Shown: piece by piece, positions 53,892 through 64,000 of the stretch
Layout: every line of letters starts with the position of its first letter
How positions within the stretch are numbered: position 1 is the first letter of the stretch
Source of the DNA: Variovorax paradoxus
Lineage (GTDB): Bacteria; Pseudomonadota; Gammaproteobacteria; Burkholderiales; Burkholderiaceae_C
NCBI RefSeq assembly: GCF_000834655.1
Contig: NZ_JXQQ01000004.1
Location: 1 to 64,000 of the forward strand
Reading direction: 5' to 3'
Length of the DNA stretch: 64,000 nt
Notes under the pieces: model-generated
What the model was told of the DNA's origin: nothing
The model's database searches: none
The model's input: the letters and a program-made list of their open reading frames with translations, nothing else
Position numbers and translations under genes: made by a program

Positions 53892-54665
53892 ATGAGTGCA
53901 TTCAGCGAAGAACGCGTCCTGAGCGTCCACCACTGGACCGACCGCCTGTTCACCTTCACCACCACGCGCGACCCGGCGCTGCGTTTCTCGAACGGTCATT
54001 TCACGATGATCGGCCTGAAGGTGAACAACAAGCCCCTGCTGCGCGCCTACAGCATCGTGAGCCCGAACTACGAGGAGCATCTCGAGTTCCTGAGCATCAA
54101 GGTGGAAGACGGCCCGCTCACCTCCAAGCTGCAGCACATCCAGGTGGGCGACACCATCATCGTGGGCCGCAAGCCCACCGGCACGCTGCTGATCGACTAC
54201 ACGCTGCCGGCCAAGCGCCTCTACCTGTTCGGCACCGGCACCGGCCTCGCACCGTTCATGAGCATCATCCGCGACCCGGACACCTACGAGAAGTTCGAAC
54301 AGGTCATCCTGGTGCACGGCGTGCGCCAGGTCGACGAGCTGGCGTATCACGACCTCGTGACCGATCACCTCCCCAAGCACGAGATCCTGGGCGAGATGAT
54401 CGAGAAGCAGCTGCTCTATTACCCGACAGTCACGCGCGAAGAGTTCCGCAACCAGGGCCGCATCACCGACCTGATCGAGAGCAACAAGCTCACCGACGAC
54501 CTGGGCCTGCCGCCGCTCAATGTCGAGGAAGACCGCGTCATGCTGTGCGGCAGCCCTGGTCTCCTGGTAGACCTGAAGCACATCCTGGAGAAGCGCGGCT
54601 TCAAGGAAGGCAACACCTCCACGCCCGGCGACTTCGTCGTCGAACGCGCCTTCGCGGAAAAGTAA
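53892..54665 (+). CDS. fpr: Ferredoxin/flavodoxin-NADP+ reductase
   Basis: A 257-residue Fpr. Start at 53892 gives MSAFSEERVLSVHHWTDRLFTFTTTR; the FAD site RAYSIVS is at ~52-58, the NADP site LFGTGTGLAPFMSIIRDP at ~111-128, and EDRVMLCGSPGLL near 215-227. Subclass I Fpr enzymes move electrons between NADPH and ferredoxin or flavodoxin. It is divergent from hnr and upstream of tetR and the enamidase gene, making it a likely electron source for the ferredoxin-dependent reductase. It could instead be the housekeeping Fpr. Confidence 0.93.
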   Translation: MSAFSEERVLSVHHWTDRLFTFTTTRDPALRFSNGHFTMIGLKVNNKPLLRAYSIVSPNYEEHLEFLSIKVEDGPLTSKLQHIQVGDTIIVGRKPTGTLLIDYTLPAKRLYLFGTGTGLAPFMSIIRDPDTYEKFEQVILVHGVRQVDELAYHDLVTDHLPKHEILGEMIEKQLLYYPTVTREEFRNQGRITDLIESNKLTDDLGLPPLNVEEDRVMLCGSPGLLVDLKHILEKRGFKEGNTSTPGDFVVERAFAEK

Positions 54666-54671
54666 TGAGAG

Positions 54672-54770
54672 CCCCCCGGCTTTTCACTCGCTACGCTCGT
54701 GTAACTCCACCCCCCATGGGGGAGTCGCGGTCCGCCTTGGGGCGGCCCGGCGGCAGCCGCCACCCTCTTC
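54672..54770. repeat. Palindromic intergenic repeat related to family 1
   Basis: About 100 bp between fpr and tetR, with the stems CCCCCC-ATG-GGGGG and CCGCCTTGGGGCGG and a GGCCCGGCGGCAGCCGCC tail. It shares its layout with 41069-41155 inside nicB. It may form hairpins after the fpr stop. Confidence 0.65.
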
Positions 54771-54792
54771 ATTGCGTGCTGCAAAGCCCTCG

Positions 54793-55542
54793 ATGGAACG
54801 CAAGATAGTCACCAAGCCCCAGCGCCGCACCGGCGTGCGCGAGGCGGCCGCCCAGGCCACGCGCGACAGCATCCTGAAGTCGGCGACCAAGGTGTTCGCC
54901 AAGTACGGCTACGACGGCGGCAGCGTGGAGAAGATCTCCAAAGCGGCCAAGTCGTATGACCGGATGATCTATTACTACTTCGGCAGCAAGGAAGGCCTCT
55001 TCATCGCGGTGCTCGAGGGCATCTACCAGCGCATGGACGATGCCGAGGCTGCCATCGCGCTCGATGCGAGCCGTCCCGTGGACGCGCTCACCGAAGTCAT
55101 CCGCTTCGTGCTCGGCTACTACCGCAAGAACCCCGAGTTCGTGACGCTCTTGAACACCGAGAACCTGCACAAGGGCCGGCACATCTCCAAGTCGCTCAGG
55201 GCGCGCGAGTACTCTTCGCGTGCGGTGGCGATCATTGCGGAGATTCTTGCGAGCGGCTCGTCGCAGGGCCTGTTCCGCCGGGACCTGGTGGCGCGCGACA
55301 TCTACCTGCTGATCGCGTCCACCGGCTATTTCTACACCTCCAACCGGCACACGCTCACCGCCTTCCTCGGCGAGCCGCTGGAGTCGCCCGAGGCGGTCAC
55401 GCACTGGGAAGACTTCGTGATCGAGACCGTGCTGCGCACCGTGCGCGCCGACGACATACAAGACAACACCCCACCCCACGACGAGGACACCACGAAATGG
55501 CAGAAATCGCAGCCGGCGCAAAGTCGGGCAAGGTCGTCATAA
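54793..55542 (+). CDS. TetR family transcriptional regulator
   Basis: A 249-residue TetR protein. The helix-turn-helix domain reads ATRDSILKSATKVFAKYGYDGGSVEKISKAAKSYDRMIYYYFGSKEGLF (residues ~20-70), with YYYF-GSKE as the family hallmark; the rest is an all-helical ligand domain with a C-terminal TetR_C-like part. Its last ~15 codons overlap the enamidase start by 46 bp. It probably controls the catabolic operons by binding the TGTAG/CTACA array, with a pathway metabolite as inducer. Start ATG 54793; a TTG 21 bases earlier is possible. No clear ribosome site. Confidence 0.9.
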   Translation: MERKIVTKPQRRTGVREAAAQATRDSILKSATKVFAKYGYDGGSVEKISKAAKSYDRMIYYYFGSKEGLFIAVLEGIYQRMDDAEAAIALDASRPVDALTEVIRFVLGYYRKNPEFVTLLNTENLHKGRHISKSLRAREYSSRAVAIIAEILASGSSQGLFRRDLVARDIYLLIASTGYFYTSNRHTLTAFLGEPLESPEAVTHWEDFVIETVLRTVRADDIQDNTPPHDEDTTKWQKSQPAQSRARSS

Positions 55543-56696
55543 AGAACATCGGGCTCCTGCTCTCGGGCGACATCGACAAGCCCATCCTGGACGCCGACAC
55601 CATCGTGGTGAACGACGGCCTGATCGTCGCGGTCGGCAAGGAAAAGGACTGCGACCTCGAAGGCGCGAAAACCGTCATCGACGCGAAGAAGACCTGCGTT
55701 GCACCCGGCCTCATCGACAGCCACGTGCACCCCGTGTTCGGCGACTGGACGCCGCGCCAGGGCCAGATCGGCTGGATCGACTCCACGATGAACGGCGGCG
55801 TGACCACCATGATCTCGGCGGGCGAAGTGCACCTGCCGGGGCGCCCCAAGGACATCGTCGGCCTGAAGGCGCTGGCCATCACCGCGCAGCGCGCCTTCGA
55901 CAACTTCCGCCCCGGCGGCGTGAAGGTGCTGGCGGGCGCGCCGGTCATCGAGAAGGGCATGGTCGAGAGCGACTTCAAGGAACTCGCCGAAGCCGGCGTA
56001 GGCCTCCTGGGCGAAGTGGGCCTGGGCTCGGTGAAGGCAGGCTACGAGGCCAAGGAAATGGTGGCCTGGGCTCGCAAGTACGGCATCCAGAGCACGATCC
56101 ACACGGGCGGTCCGTCGATCCCGGGCTCGGGCCTGATCGACAAGGACGTGGTGCTCGAAGCCGACGCCGACATCATCGGCCACATCAACGGCGGCCACAC
56201 CTCGCTGCCCGAGGCGCATGTGTGCGAGCTGTGCGAGAAGAGCTCGCGCGCCATCGAGATCGTGCACAACGGCAACGAGAAGGTGGCCATCGCGGCGGCC
56301 AAGGCCGCCCTCGAACTGAAGTGCCCGCACCGCGTGATCCTTGGCACCGACGGACCCGCTGGCTCGGGCGTACAGCCGCTGGGCATCCTGCGCATGGTGG
56401 CGATGCTGTCGTCCATCGCGAACATCCCGGCCGAGCTGGTGTTCTGCTTTGCCACTGGCAACACAGCGAAGATCCGCAAGCTCAACTGCGGCCTGATCGA
56501 AGTGGGCCGCGATGCCGACTTCGTCTTCATGGACCGCGCGCAGCACTCGCCCGCGCCGGGCCTGCTCGAGAGCGTGCAACTGGGCGACATCCCGGGCGTG
56601 GGCATGGTGATGATCGACGGCATCGTGCGCTGCGGCCGTAGCCGCAACACGCCGCCCGCGACCGAAATTCCGGTCGTGGTGTCGGGCGCGCACTGA
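55497..56696 (+). CDS. ena: Enamidase (tetrahydro-6-oxonicotinate hydrolase)
   Basis: A 399-residue amidohydrolase-superfamily enzyme. It shows VVIKNIGLLLSGDIDKPILDADTIVV, the metal motif HVH at 76-78 (DSHVHPVFGD), GGVTTMISAGEVHLPGRPKD, GEVGLGS, IHTGGPSIPGS, HINGGHTSLP and the catalytic GTDGPAGSG. This closely tracks the sequence I recall for Eubacterium barkeri enamidase, an Fe/Zn enzyme that opens 1,4,5,6-tetrahydro-6-oxonicotinate to 2-formylglutarate. The ending SRNTPP is also shared. GAGGA lies ahead of the ATG, which falls within tetR. Presence with hnr defines the reductive nicotinate route. Confidence 0.92.
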   Translation: MAEIAAGAKSGKVVIKNIGLLLSGDIDKPILDADTIVVNDGLIVAVGKEKDCDLEGAKTVIDAKKTCVAPGLIDSHVHPVFGDWTPRQGQIGWIDSTMNGGVTTMISAGEVHLPGRPKDIVGLKALAITAQRAFDNFRPGGVKVLAGAPVIEKGMVESDFKELAEAGVGLLGEVGLGSVKAGYEAKEMVAWARKYGIQSTIHTGGPSIPGSGLIDKDVVLEADADIIGHINGGHTSLPEAHVCELCEKSSRAIEIVHNGNEKVAIAAAKAALELKCPHRVILGTDGPAGSGVQPLGILRMVAMLSSIANIPAELVFCFATGNTAKIRKLNCGLIEVGRDADFVFMDRAQHSPAPGLLESVQLGDIPGVGMVMIDGIVRCGRSRNTPPATEIPVVVSGAH

Positions 56697-56709
56697 GGCG
56701 CGGCGCGTC

Positions 56710-56820
56710 CTCTTGCTCCTTCCCCTTCCGGGGGAAGGCTGGGATGGGGGCACGCGGCCTTCGCAAGAGCGTCGGTGCCTGACGCGCCGCATGCCCCCAC
56801 CCCAAACCCTCGAGGGCCAG
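56710..56820. repeat. Palindromic intergenic repeat, family 2, between ena and gtrA
   Basis: A ~110-bp element with TCTTGCTCC lead, stem CCTTCCCCTTCCGGGGGAAGG and a facing GCCCCCACCCC arm, as at 39724 and 42256. It separates two convergent genes and may act as a bidirectional terminator. Confidence 0.8.
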
Positions 56821-56824
56821 GCAT

Positions 56825-57214
56825 CTACTTCGCGCGAAACACCAGATAGCGCGCAGAGAGAAAGTTCACCACCAGGCCCGCGCAACTGCCCAGCGCTACG
56901 CCGGCCGCCGGCGCCCAGGCGCCCGTGACCCAATGCAGCACGAGCACATAGGCGCCGTAGTTGACGACGGCGCCGCCCAGCATCGTCACGAGATAGCCGA
57001 GGTACTCGCGCAGCACCGAAGCGTTGGCACTCCTGCCGCTGAAGGTGTAGCGGCGGTTCAGCGCCCAGGTGGCCGTTGCAGCCGCGAGAAAAGACAGCAC
57101 CCGCGCGCCATACCAGCCCAGGAGCGGCGCAAGCAGGTACAGCACCACCACGTCGACCACGAAGCCTGCCGCGCCGACCACGGCGAACGACAGGAACTCC
57201 CGCCCCAGCTTCAT
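56825..57214 (-). CDS. GtrA family membrane protein
   Basis: A 129-residue protein with four hydrophobic helices (FLSFAVVGAAGFVVDVVVLYLLAPL; ARVLSFLAAATATWALNRRYTF; YLGYLVTMLGGAVVNYGAYVLVL; GVALGSCAGLVVNFLSARYLVF), the GtrA pattern with the conserved NRRYTF and N-F-x-x-x-R-x-V-F elements. GtrA proteins are thought to help flip polyprenyl-phosphate sugars. It overlaps the upstream GT2 stop (ATGA). Confidence 0.9.
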   Translation of the reverse strand: MKLGREFLSFAVVGAAGFVVDVVVLYLLAPLLGWYGARVLSFLAAATATWALNRRYTFSGRSANASVLREYLGYLVTMLGGAVVNYGAYVLVLHWVTGAWAPAAGVALGSCAGLVVNFLSARYLVFRAK

Positions 57215-58191
57215 CGCGAGGTGCAGTTGCGCACGCCCGGAATCGCCAGGTAACGCAGCCGCTTGGCCTCCCTGCGGCCGAGCGTCACTGCGTGCATCAC
57301 CACGCCGCACACCATCGACAGCATCGCGCTCAGCATCCCGCCGGTGGCCAGCACCGCCGTGGGGAGCCGGGGCACCAGGCCGGTGTGCATGTAGGTGACG
57401 ACCAGCGGAACGACCAGCGCGATCGCGCCCGCCGCGAGCAGCGCCGCGATGATCGAGAAGAACTGCAGCGGCCGTTCGCTCACGAAGAGCTTGCAGATGG
57501 TCTTGAGGATGCGCCAGCCGTCGCGGTAGGTGGAGAGCTTGCTGTGCGAGCCCTCGGGGCGCGTGCTGTAGGCGGTGCTTTCCTCGGCCCAGGGCATGCG
57601 CAGTTCCAGCGCGTGCACGGTGAGCTCGGTCTCGATCTCGAAGCCGCGCGACAGCGCCGGGAACGATTTCGCATAGCGCCGCGAGAACACGCGGTAGCCC
57701 GAGAGCATGTCGGTCAGGCCCCCGCCGAACAGCTGCACCACCGCGCCGGTGAGCATGCGATTGCCAAGGCGGTGGCCGGCGCGGTAGGTGAGCGCGTTCT
57801 GCCCGTCGTCGATGCGGTTGCCCACCACCATGTCCAGGTTGCCGTCCATCAGCCGCTGGATCAGGCGGGGCGCCGCGGCGGTGTCGTAGGTGGCGTCGCC
57901 GTCGACCATCACGTAGATGTCGGCCTCCACATCCGCGAACATGCGCCGCACCACGTTGCCCTTTCCGGGCGCCGCCACGTGCGTGACGATGGCGCCGGCC
58001 GCGCGCGCGACGGCTGCCGTGTCGTCGGTCGAGTTGTTGTCGAACACGTGGATCTCGGCATCGGCCGGCAGCGAGGCACGAAAGCCCTCGACCACCTGGC
58101 GGATGGCCAGCGCTTCGTTGAAGCACGGAATGACCGCGGCAATGCGCGGCGCGGCGCCTGGTCGGCTCACGGTGTCGTCGGCGTCGGTCAT
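57211..58191 (-). CDS. Family 2 glycosyltransferase, DPM1/GtrB-like
   Basis: A 326-residue GT2 enzyme. The GT-A domain has AAVIPCFNEALAIRQVV at ~18-34, VFDNNSTDDT, MVDGDATYD (metal-binding D-x-D) and LSGYRVFSRRYAKSFP; two C-terminal helices (FFSIIAALLAAGAIALVVPLVV and GMLSAMLSMVCGVVMHA) anchor it. Such enzymes load a sugar on a polyprenyl phosphate. It overlaps both neighbours by ATGA, forming a three-gene operon with a GT39-like and a GtrA protein. Confidence 0.92.
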   Translation of the reverse strand: MTDADDTVSRPGAAPRIAAVIPCFNEALAIRQVVEGFRASLPADAEIHVFDNNSTDDTAAVARAAGAIVTHVAAPGKGNVVRRMFADVEADIYVMVDGDATYDTAAAPRLIQRLMDGNLDMVVGNRIDDGQNALTYRAGHRLGNRMLTGAVVQLFGGGLTDMLSGYRVFSRRYAKSFPALSRGFEIETELTVHALELRMPWAEESTAYSTRPEGSHSKLSTYRDGWRILKTICKLFVSERPLQFFSIIAALLAAGAIALVVPLVVTYMHTGLVPRLPTAVLATGGMLSAMLSMVCGVVMHAVTLGRREAKRLRYLAIPGVRNCTSR

Positions 58192-59990
58192 GGTGCGGTG
58201 GGGAGGATGCGGTAGGCCCGGCTGCCATCTTGCGCGAACAGCGGGGCGAAGTGGGTGTCGAAGCCGGCGCGGGTCGCCAGCGTCGGCGCCAGGTGGTCCG
58301 GCATCACGATGGCGGTGAAGCCCAGCTTGCCGAGCTTGCGTGCCATGTCGCCGGGTGGCAACAGCAAAAAGTCCGCATAGCGCCACGGGCCCAGCGTGTC
58401 GCCCCAGATCGGATTGGGGCCGTAGTAGATCGCCTCGTTCAGCGCGATCTGGTAGACGCGGCCGGTCGGGTGTTGGCGCAGGTAATCCATGACGGCATAG
58501 CCCGGCACGTGCTTGCGCAGGAAGGCCTCGCGCGTCTCGGGCGTGGGCGAGATCATCGCGACCTTGCCCGCGGTCTGCCGCACCGACACCGCCGCCAGCA
58601 CGGCCAGCAGCAGCACGGCCACCCAGTCGCCGATGCGGGCCGCGCTGCGCCGGTTGGTGAGCTCGGGCACGCCTTCCGTCGTGGCCGCCTTCATGCCGAA
58701 CAGCCGGCGCACGCCCCCCGCGATCCAGCCGAACAGCACCTGCCAGCCGATGGCCGCCGTCATCGCGAGCAGCGGGAACGAGGCCGTCAGATACCGCGGA
58801 TAGCGCGAGGTCACGACCCACACAGCCAGCGAATAGAAGCAGAACCAGCCCGCGGCTCGCACCGCGGCCGAGCGCTTCCACAACACGCCGAAGGGCGCGA
58901 GGAACACGGACCAGATCAGCGCGTTTGGCATCTCGGCGTGGTCGCGCACGTCGGCCAGCTGCTGCACGTAATCGGCCGGAATCCATTCGCTGAAGCCGAA
59001 CACGCGCGCACCGATGGGGTTGAACGGATCGCCCGTCATGACGGCGTTGCGCGCATACCAGTAGATGCACGGCACGAGGAAGCAAACGAGCGCCAGCGCC
59101 CAGGCCTTGGGCCGGCGCTCGTGCCACACCACGAAGAGCGCCACCAGCGGCATGAAGACCAGCGCCTGGTATTTCGAGCCCGCCGCCACGCCAAGGCAGA
59201 AGGCGGCCAGGCCGAGCCAGCGCATGCCGCTGTGCACCGGCTGCGACTCGCGCCACCACCACAACGACACGCAGGCCGTGAGCACGAAGAGCGCCACGCC
59301 CATGTCGATCAGCGCATTCGAGTAGTCGCCGAGCCCCAGCCAGATCGCCGCGCCGATGCAGGCGGTGAGCCGGTTGGCTTGGAGCATGCCGAGGCGGTAG
59401 ATCATTACCACCGAGAGGCCGCCGGCCAGCGCGTTCAGGAAGTGCGGCAGCACGTCGTCGCCCAGCTGCAGGGCGGCGGCGTAGAGCAGGTTGTAGTTGT
59501 ACGGAAACCAGGGGTAGCGAAGCCACTCGTGGATGCCGAGCGAACCCTGTTGCGCGACTTCGCGCGCATAGGGCAGGTGGTACATCAGCTCGTCGAAGGC
59601 GGCGGGTGGCGCGAGCGGGGCGACCAGTGCCGGCAGCGCGACCAGCGCCAGAGCGACCACGGCGATCCGCTCGAAGTAGGTCCACGGCGCGGCGACGGTG
59701 TTCGCGCGCAAGGCGCGCCGCTCGCGCAGCCACGACGGCAACTGCAGCGCAGCCGCGACCACGCCCGCAGCAACCACCCCCAGCGTGGCGCCCGCCTTGA
59801 ACAGGCCGAAGATCGCGAGCGCCTGGAAAGCGCAGATGAAAAGGCCGACGCCGAGCGCGACCGCCACGGCAGCTTCGAGCCAGCCGTCGCGGCGCGGCGG
59901 CGGGGCCAGGCGCGCCAGCACACCGCGCCCCCACCCCCAGCAGCTGACGACGAAAACCACGAGTGCCGCGTAGTGCGCGGCTGCAAACAT
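58188..59990 (-). CDS. Polytopic glycosyltransferase, GT39/ArnT-like (GT-C fold)
   Basis: A 600-residue protein with ten or more hydrophobic helices and a periplasmic loop after helix 1 holding FDELMYHLPYAREVAQQG (the acidic D-E typical of GT-C active sites, ~residue 130). The C-terminal soluble part includes REAFLRKHVPGYAVMDYLRQ. It probably transfers sugar from polyprenyl-phosphate to a periplasmic acceptor, with the downstream GT2 and GtrA genes making and flipping the donor. The acceptor is unknown. Start at 59990 has no close ribosome site; the start is tentative. Confidence 0.75.
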   Translation of the reverse strand: MFAAAHYAALVVFVVSCWGWGRGVLARLAPPPRRDGWLEAAVAVALGVGLFICAFQALAIFGLFKAGATLGVVAAGVVAAALQLPSWLRERRALRANTVAAPWTYFERIAVVALALVALPALVAPLAPPAAFDELMYHLPYAREVAQQGSLGIHEWLRYPWFPYNYNLLYAAALQLGDDVLPHFLNALAGGLSVVMIYRLGMLQANRLTACIGAAIWLGLGDYSNALIDMGVALFVLTACVSLWWWRESQPVHSGMRWLGLAAFCLGVAAGSKYQALVFMPLVALFVVWHERRPKAWALALVCFLVPCIYWYARNAVMTGDPFNPIGARVFGFSEWIPADYVQQLADVRDHAEMPNALIWSVFLAPFGVLWKRSAAVRAAGWFCFYSLAVWVVTSRYPRYLTASFPLLAMTAAIGWQVLFGWIAGGVRRLFGMKAATTEGVPELTNRRSAARIGDWVAVLLLAVLAAVSVRQTAGKVAMISPTPETREAFLRKHVPGYAVMDYLRQHPTGRVYQIALNEAIYYGPNPIWGDTLGPWRYADFLLLPPGDMARKLGKLGFTAIVMPDHLAPTLATRAGFDTHFAPLFAQDGSRAYRILPTAP

Positions 59991-60042
59991 CAGCTTCTGA
60001 ATAACAACTCCCGGTGCCGGTCGGCCAGGCCGGCCGGCAGGT

Positions 60043-62790
<2,748 letters not shown>

Positions 62791-62817
62791 GGGCTCACCT
62801 GCGAAAGGAACAAACAG

Positions 62818-62886
62818 GCGAGCGTCGTTTTGAGATCCCAAGCCTGACGGCCCGCCGGGCGGACCGCTGCAACGCTCCTTGGGAGG
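62818..62886 (-). ncRNA. S-adenosylhomocysteine (SAH) riboswitch
   Basis: The metH leader matches the SAH riboswitch. It has the conserved AAGGAGCGTTGCA, a CGGTCCGC/GCGGGCCG hairpin, CAGGCTTGG, and AAAACGACGCTC. P1 pairs GAGCGTTG with CGACGCTC, and the pseudoknot pairs CCCAAG with CTTGGG. These aptamers bind SAH and raise expression of SAH-recycling genes such as metH and ahcY. It ends 27 bases before the metH start codon, close enough to control the ribosome site. Confidence 0.9.
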
Positions 62887-63026
62887 GGATGCATTTTAAG
62901 GGCGTTCGCAAGGCCCCGCGGGAAAGCCCTAGTCAGGGCCCGCAGGCACCCCTCGCAGAATGCGGGCGCGCAATTCGTCGAAGAACGAACGTTCGTGTTT
63001 TTATTTGAAAACAAAGGAATGAACAT

Positions 63027-64000
63027 ATGCCAGGAACGAGGAATTCGAGGCTGCTGCGCCTCGCCGCCCGCCCGGTCTGCGCCGCATTGCTCTTCAGCCT
63101 GGCGGGGGCGACAACCCTGAGCCAGGCGGCCATCACCGACACCCCCACGCAGGTCCAGGCCCGGGTGACATCCAGCGAAGCGAAGACCAGGCACCCGATC
63201 GTGCTGGTGCATGGTCTCTTCGGCTTCGACAACGTGCTGGGCATCGACTACTTCTATCGCATCCCCGAGAGCCTGGCCGGCGCGGGCGCGAAGGTGTATG
63301 TGGCCCAGGTCTCGGGCGCCAACAGCTCCGAGATTCGCGGCGAGCAGCTGATCCAGGAGCTGAAGAACCTGCGGGCGCTCTCGGGCAACCCGTCGCTCAA
63401 GTTCAACCTCATCGGCCATTCGCAGGGCGCGCCCACCGCGCGCTACGTGGCGGCGGTGGAGCCGGGGCTCGTCGCCTCGGTCACCTCCGTGGGCGGGGCC
63501 AATGGCGGCTCGAAGGTGGCGGACATCCTGCGCAGGATTCCCGAAGGCAGCGCCTCCGAAGCGGTGGTCGCCGAGACGCTGCGGCTGGCGATGCTGCTCT
63601 TGGGCGCCCTCTCGGGCAAGGACCCGAGCCAGCTGCCCGAGGTGCCGCTGAACGCGCTCAATTCGCTCACCACCGTGGGCGGCGCGGCCTTCGACAAGAA
63701 GTTTCCGCAGGGCCGGCCGGCCCCGGGCTCCACGTGCGACGTGAAGAGCGGCCCGGCCGAGGCGAACGGCGTGCGCTACTACTCGTGGTCGGGCGTGCAG
63801 CCGCTCACCAACGCGTTCGACGCGAGCGACGTGGCCATGGGCGGGCTGAGCCTCGTCGCCTTCGGGAGCGAGACCAACGACGGCCTGTTGGCCGTGTGCT
63901 CGACCCGCCTGGGCACGCACCTGGGCGACTACCGCCAGAACCACCTGGACGAAGTCAACCAGCTTTTCGGCCTGACCTACGCGGGCCTCTGGACGCTGTT
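63027..64000 (+). CDS. Secreted triacylglycerol lipase (Pseudomonas/Burkholderia LipA-like), cut by window end
   Basis: The first 324 residues are visible. A signal peptide (to about QAA, residue 35) precedes HPIVLVHGLFGFDNVLGIDYF, with the oxyanion segment VHGL, the nucleophile elbow GHSQG (Ser132), a catalytic Asp in SETNDGLLAV and His in QNHLDEVN, and two Cys (STCDV, AVCST) that match the family disulfide. These lipases need a membrane foldase (Lif) and usually type II secretion. The foldase gene, normally just downstream, would lie beyond the window. ATG at 63027 follows AAAGGA. It is divergent from metH. Confidence 0.93.
   Translation, partial: MPGTRNSRLLRLAARPVCAALLFSLAGATTLSQAAITDTPTQVQARVTSSEAKTRHPIVLVHGLFGFDNVLGIDYFYRIPESLAGAGAKVYVAQVSGANSSEIRGEQLIQELKNLRALSGNPSLKFNLIGHSQGAPTARYVAAVEPGLVASVTSVGGANGGSKVADILRRIPEGSASEAVVAETLRLAMLLLGALSGKDPSQLPEVPLNALNSLTTVGGAAFDKKFPQGRPAPGSTCDVKSGPAEANGVRYYSWSGVQPLTNAFDASDVAMGGLSLVAFGSETNDGLLAVCSTRLGTHLGDYRQNHLDEVNQLFGLTYAGLWTL

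Noticed and set aside
63027..64000. Annotation as a generic alpha/beta hydrolase
   Set aside because: The signal peptide, VHGLFGFDNVLG, GHSQG, disulfide cysteines and NDG/NHLDE motifs specify the Pseudomonas/Burkholderia secreted lipase group.

Overview
The window is about 68% G+C with tightly packed genes. Gene content and order (a torF-glnK-amt cluster, a beta-proteobacterial type VI secretion locus, a MetH without the homocysteine domain behind an SAH riboswitch, and several copies of short palindromic repeats) point to a Burkholderiales of the Comamonadaceae, most likely Variovorax or a close relative. The genus is an inference from content; no rRNA or marker gene is present.

Layout. 1-1408: nitrogen module (ammonium transporter start, GlnK, TorF-type porin) on the minus strand. 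1409-3014: an A+T-rich islet with decayed genes, flanked on its left by a degenerate copy of the first ~95 bp of yifB and on its right by intact yifB (3015-4553). 4570-36960: a complete type VI secretion system (T6SS) with all thirteen Tss core components in three blocks: ppkA-tagF-tssM-tssL-tssK-tssJ (minus), tssQ-tagH-pppA (plus), and tssA-tssB-tssC-hcp-tagJ-tssE-tssF-tssG-clpV-vgrG followed by a spike module of a small membrane protein, a DUF2169-pentapeptide protein, a second pentapeptide protein, a DUF3540 protein and a short PAAR-like protein (minus). A kinase, phosphatase, FHA protein and TagF suggest post-translational control by threonine phosphorylation.

37100-56696: the most interesting region, read here as a nicotinamide/nicotinate catabolic regulon of the reductive type known from Eubacterium barkeri. 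It holds a Tat-exported nicotinamidase-like protein, a two-subunit molybdenum hydroxylase fused to a triheme cytochrome c (NicAB-like), a 6-hydroxynicotinate reductase-like protein, an enamidase, an ABC importer of the branched-chain amino acid class with a fused LivH-LivM permease and two binding proteins, two paralogous DUF1185 proteins, a UPF0280 (ApbE-like) protein, a ferredoxin-NADP reductase, a TetR regulator and an FAH-family protein. The reductase operon and the fpr-tetR-enamidase operon diverge from a 256-bp region (53576-53891) that carries an array of TGTAG/CTACA dyads. The proposed flow is nicotinamide, nicotinate, 6-hydroxynicotinate, tetrahydro-6-oxonicotinate, 2-formylglutarate.

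56825-64000: a polyprenyl-sugar type membrane glycosylation trio (GtrA, GT2, GT39-like), metH under an SAH riboswitch, and a secreted triacylglycerol lipase cut by the window end. Palindromic intergenic repeats of two families recur through the right half, and two copies lie inside the nicB-like gene without breaking its frame.
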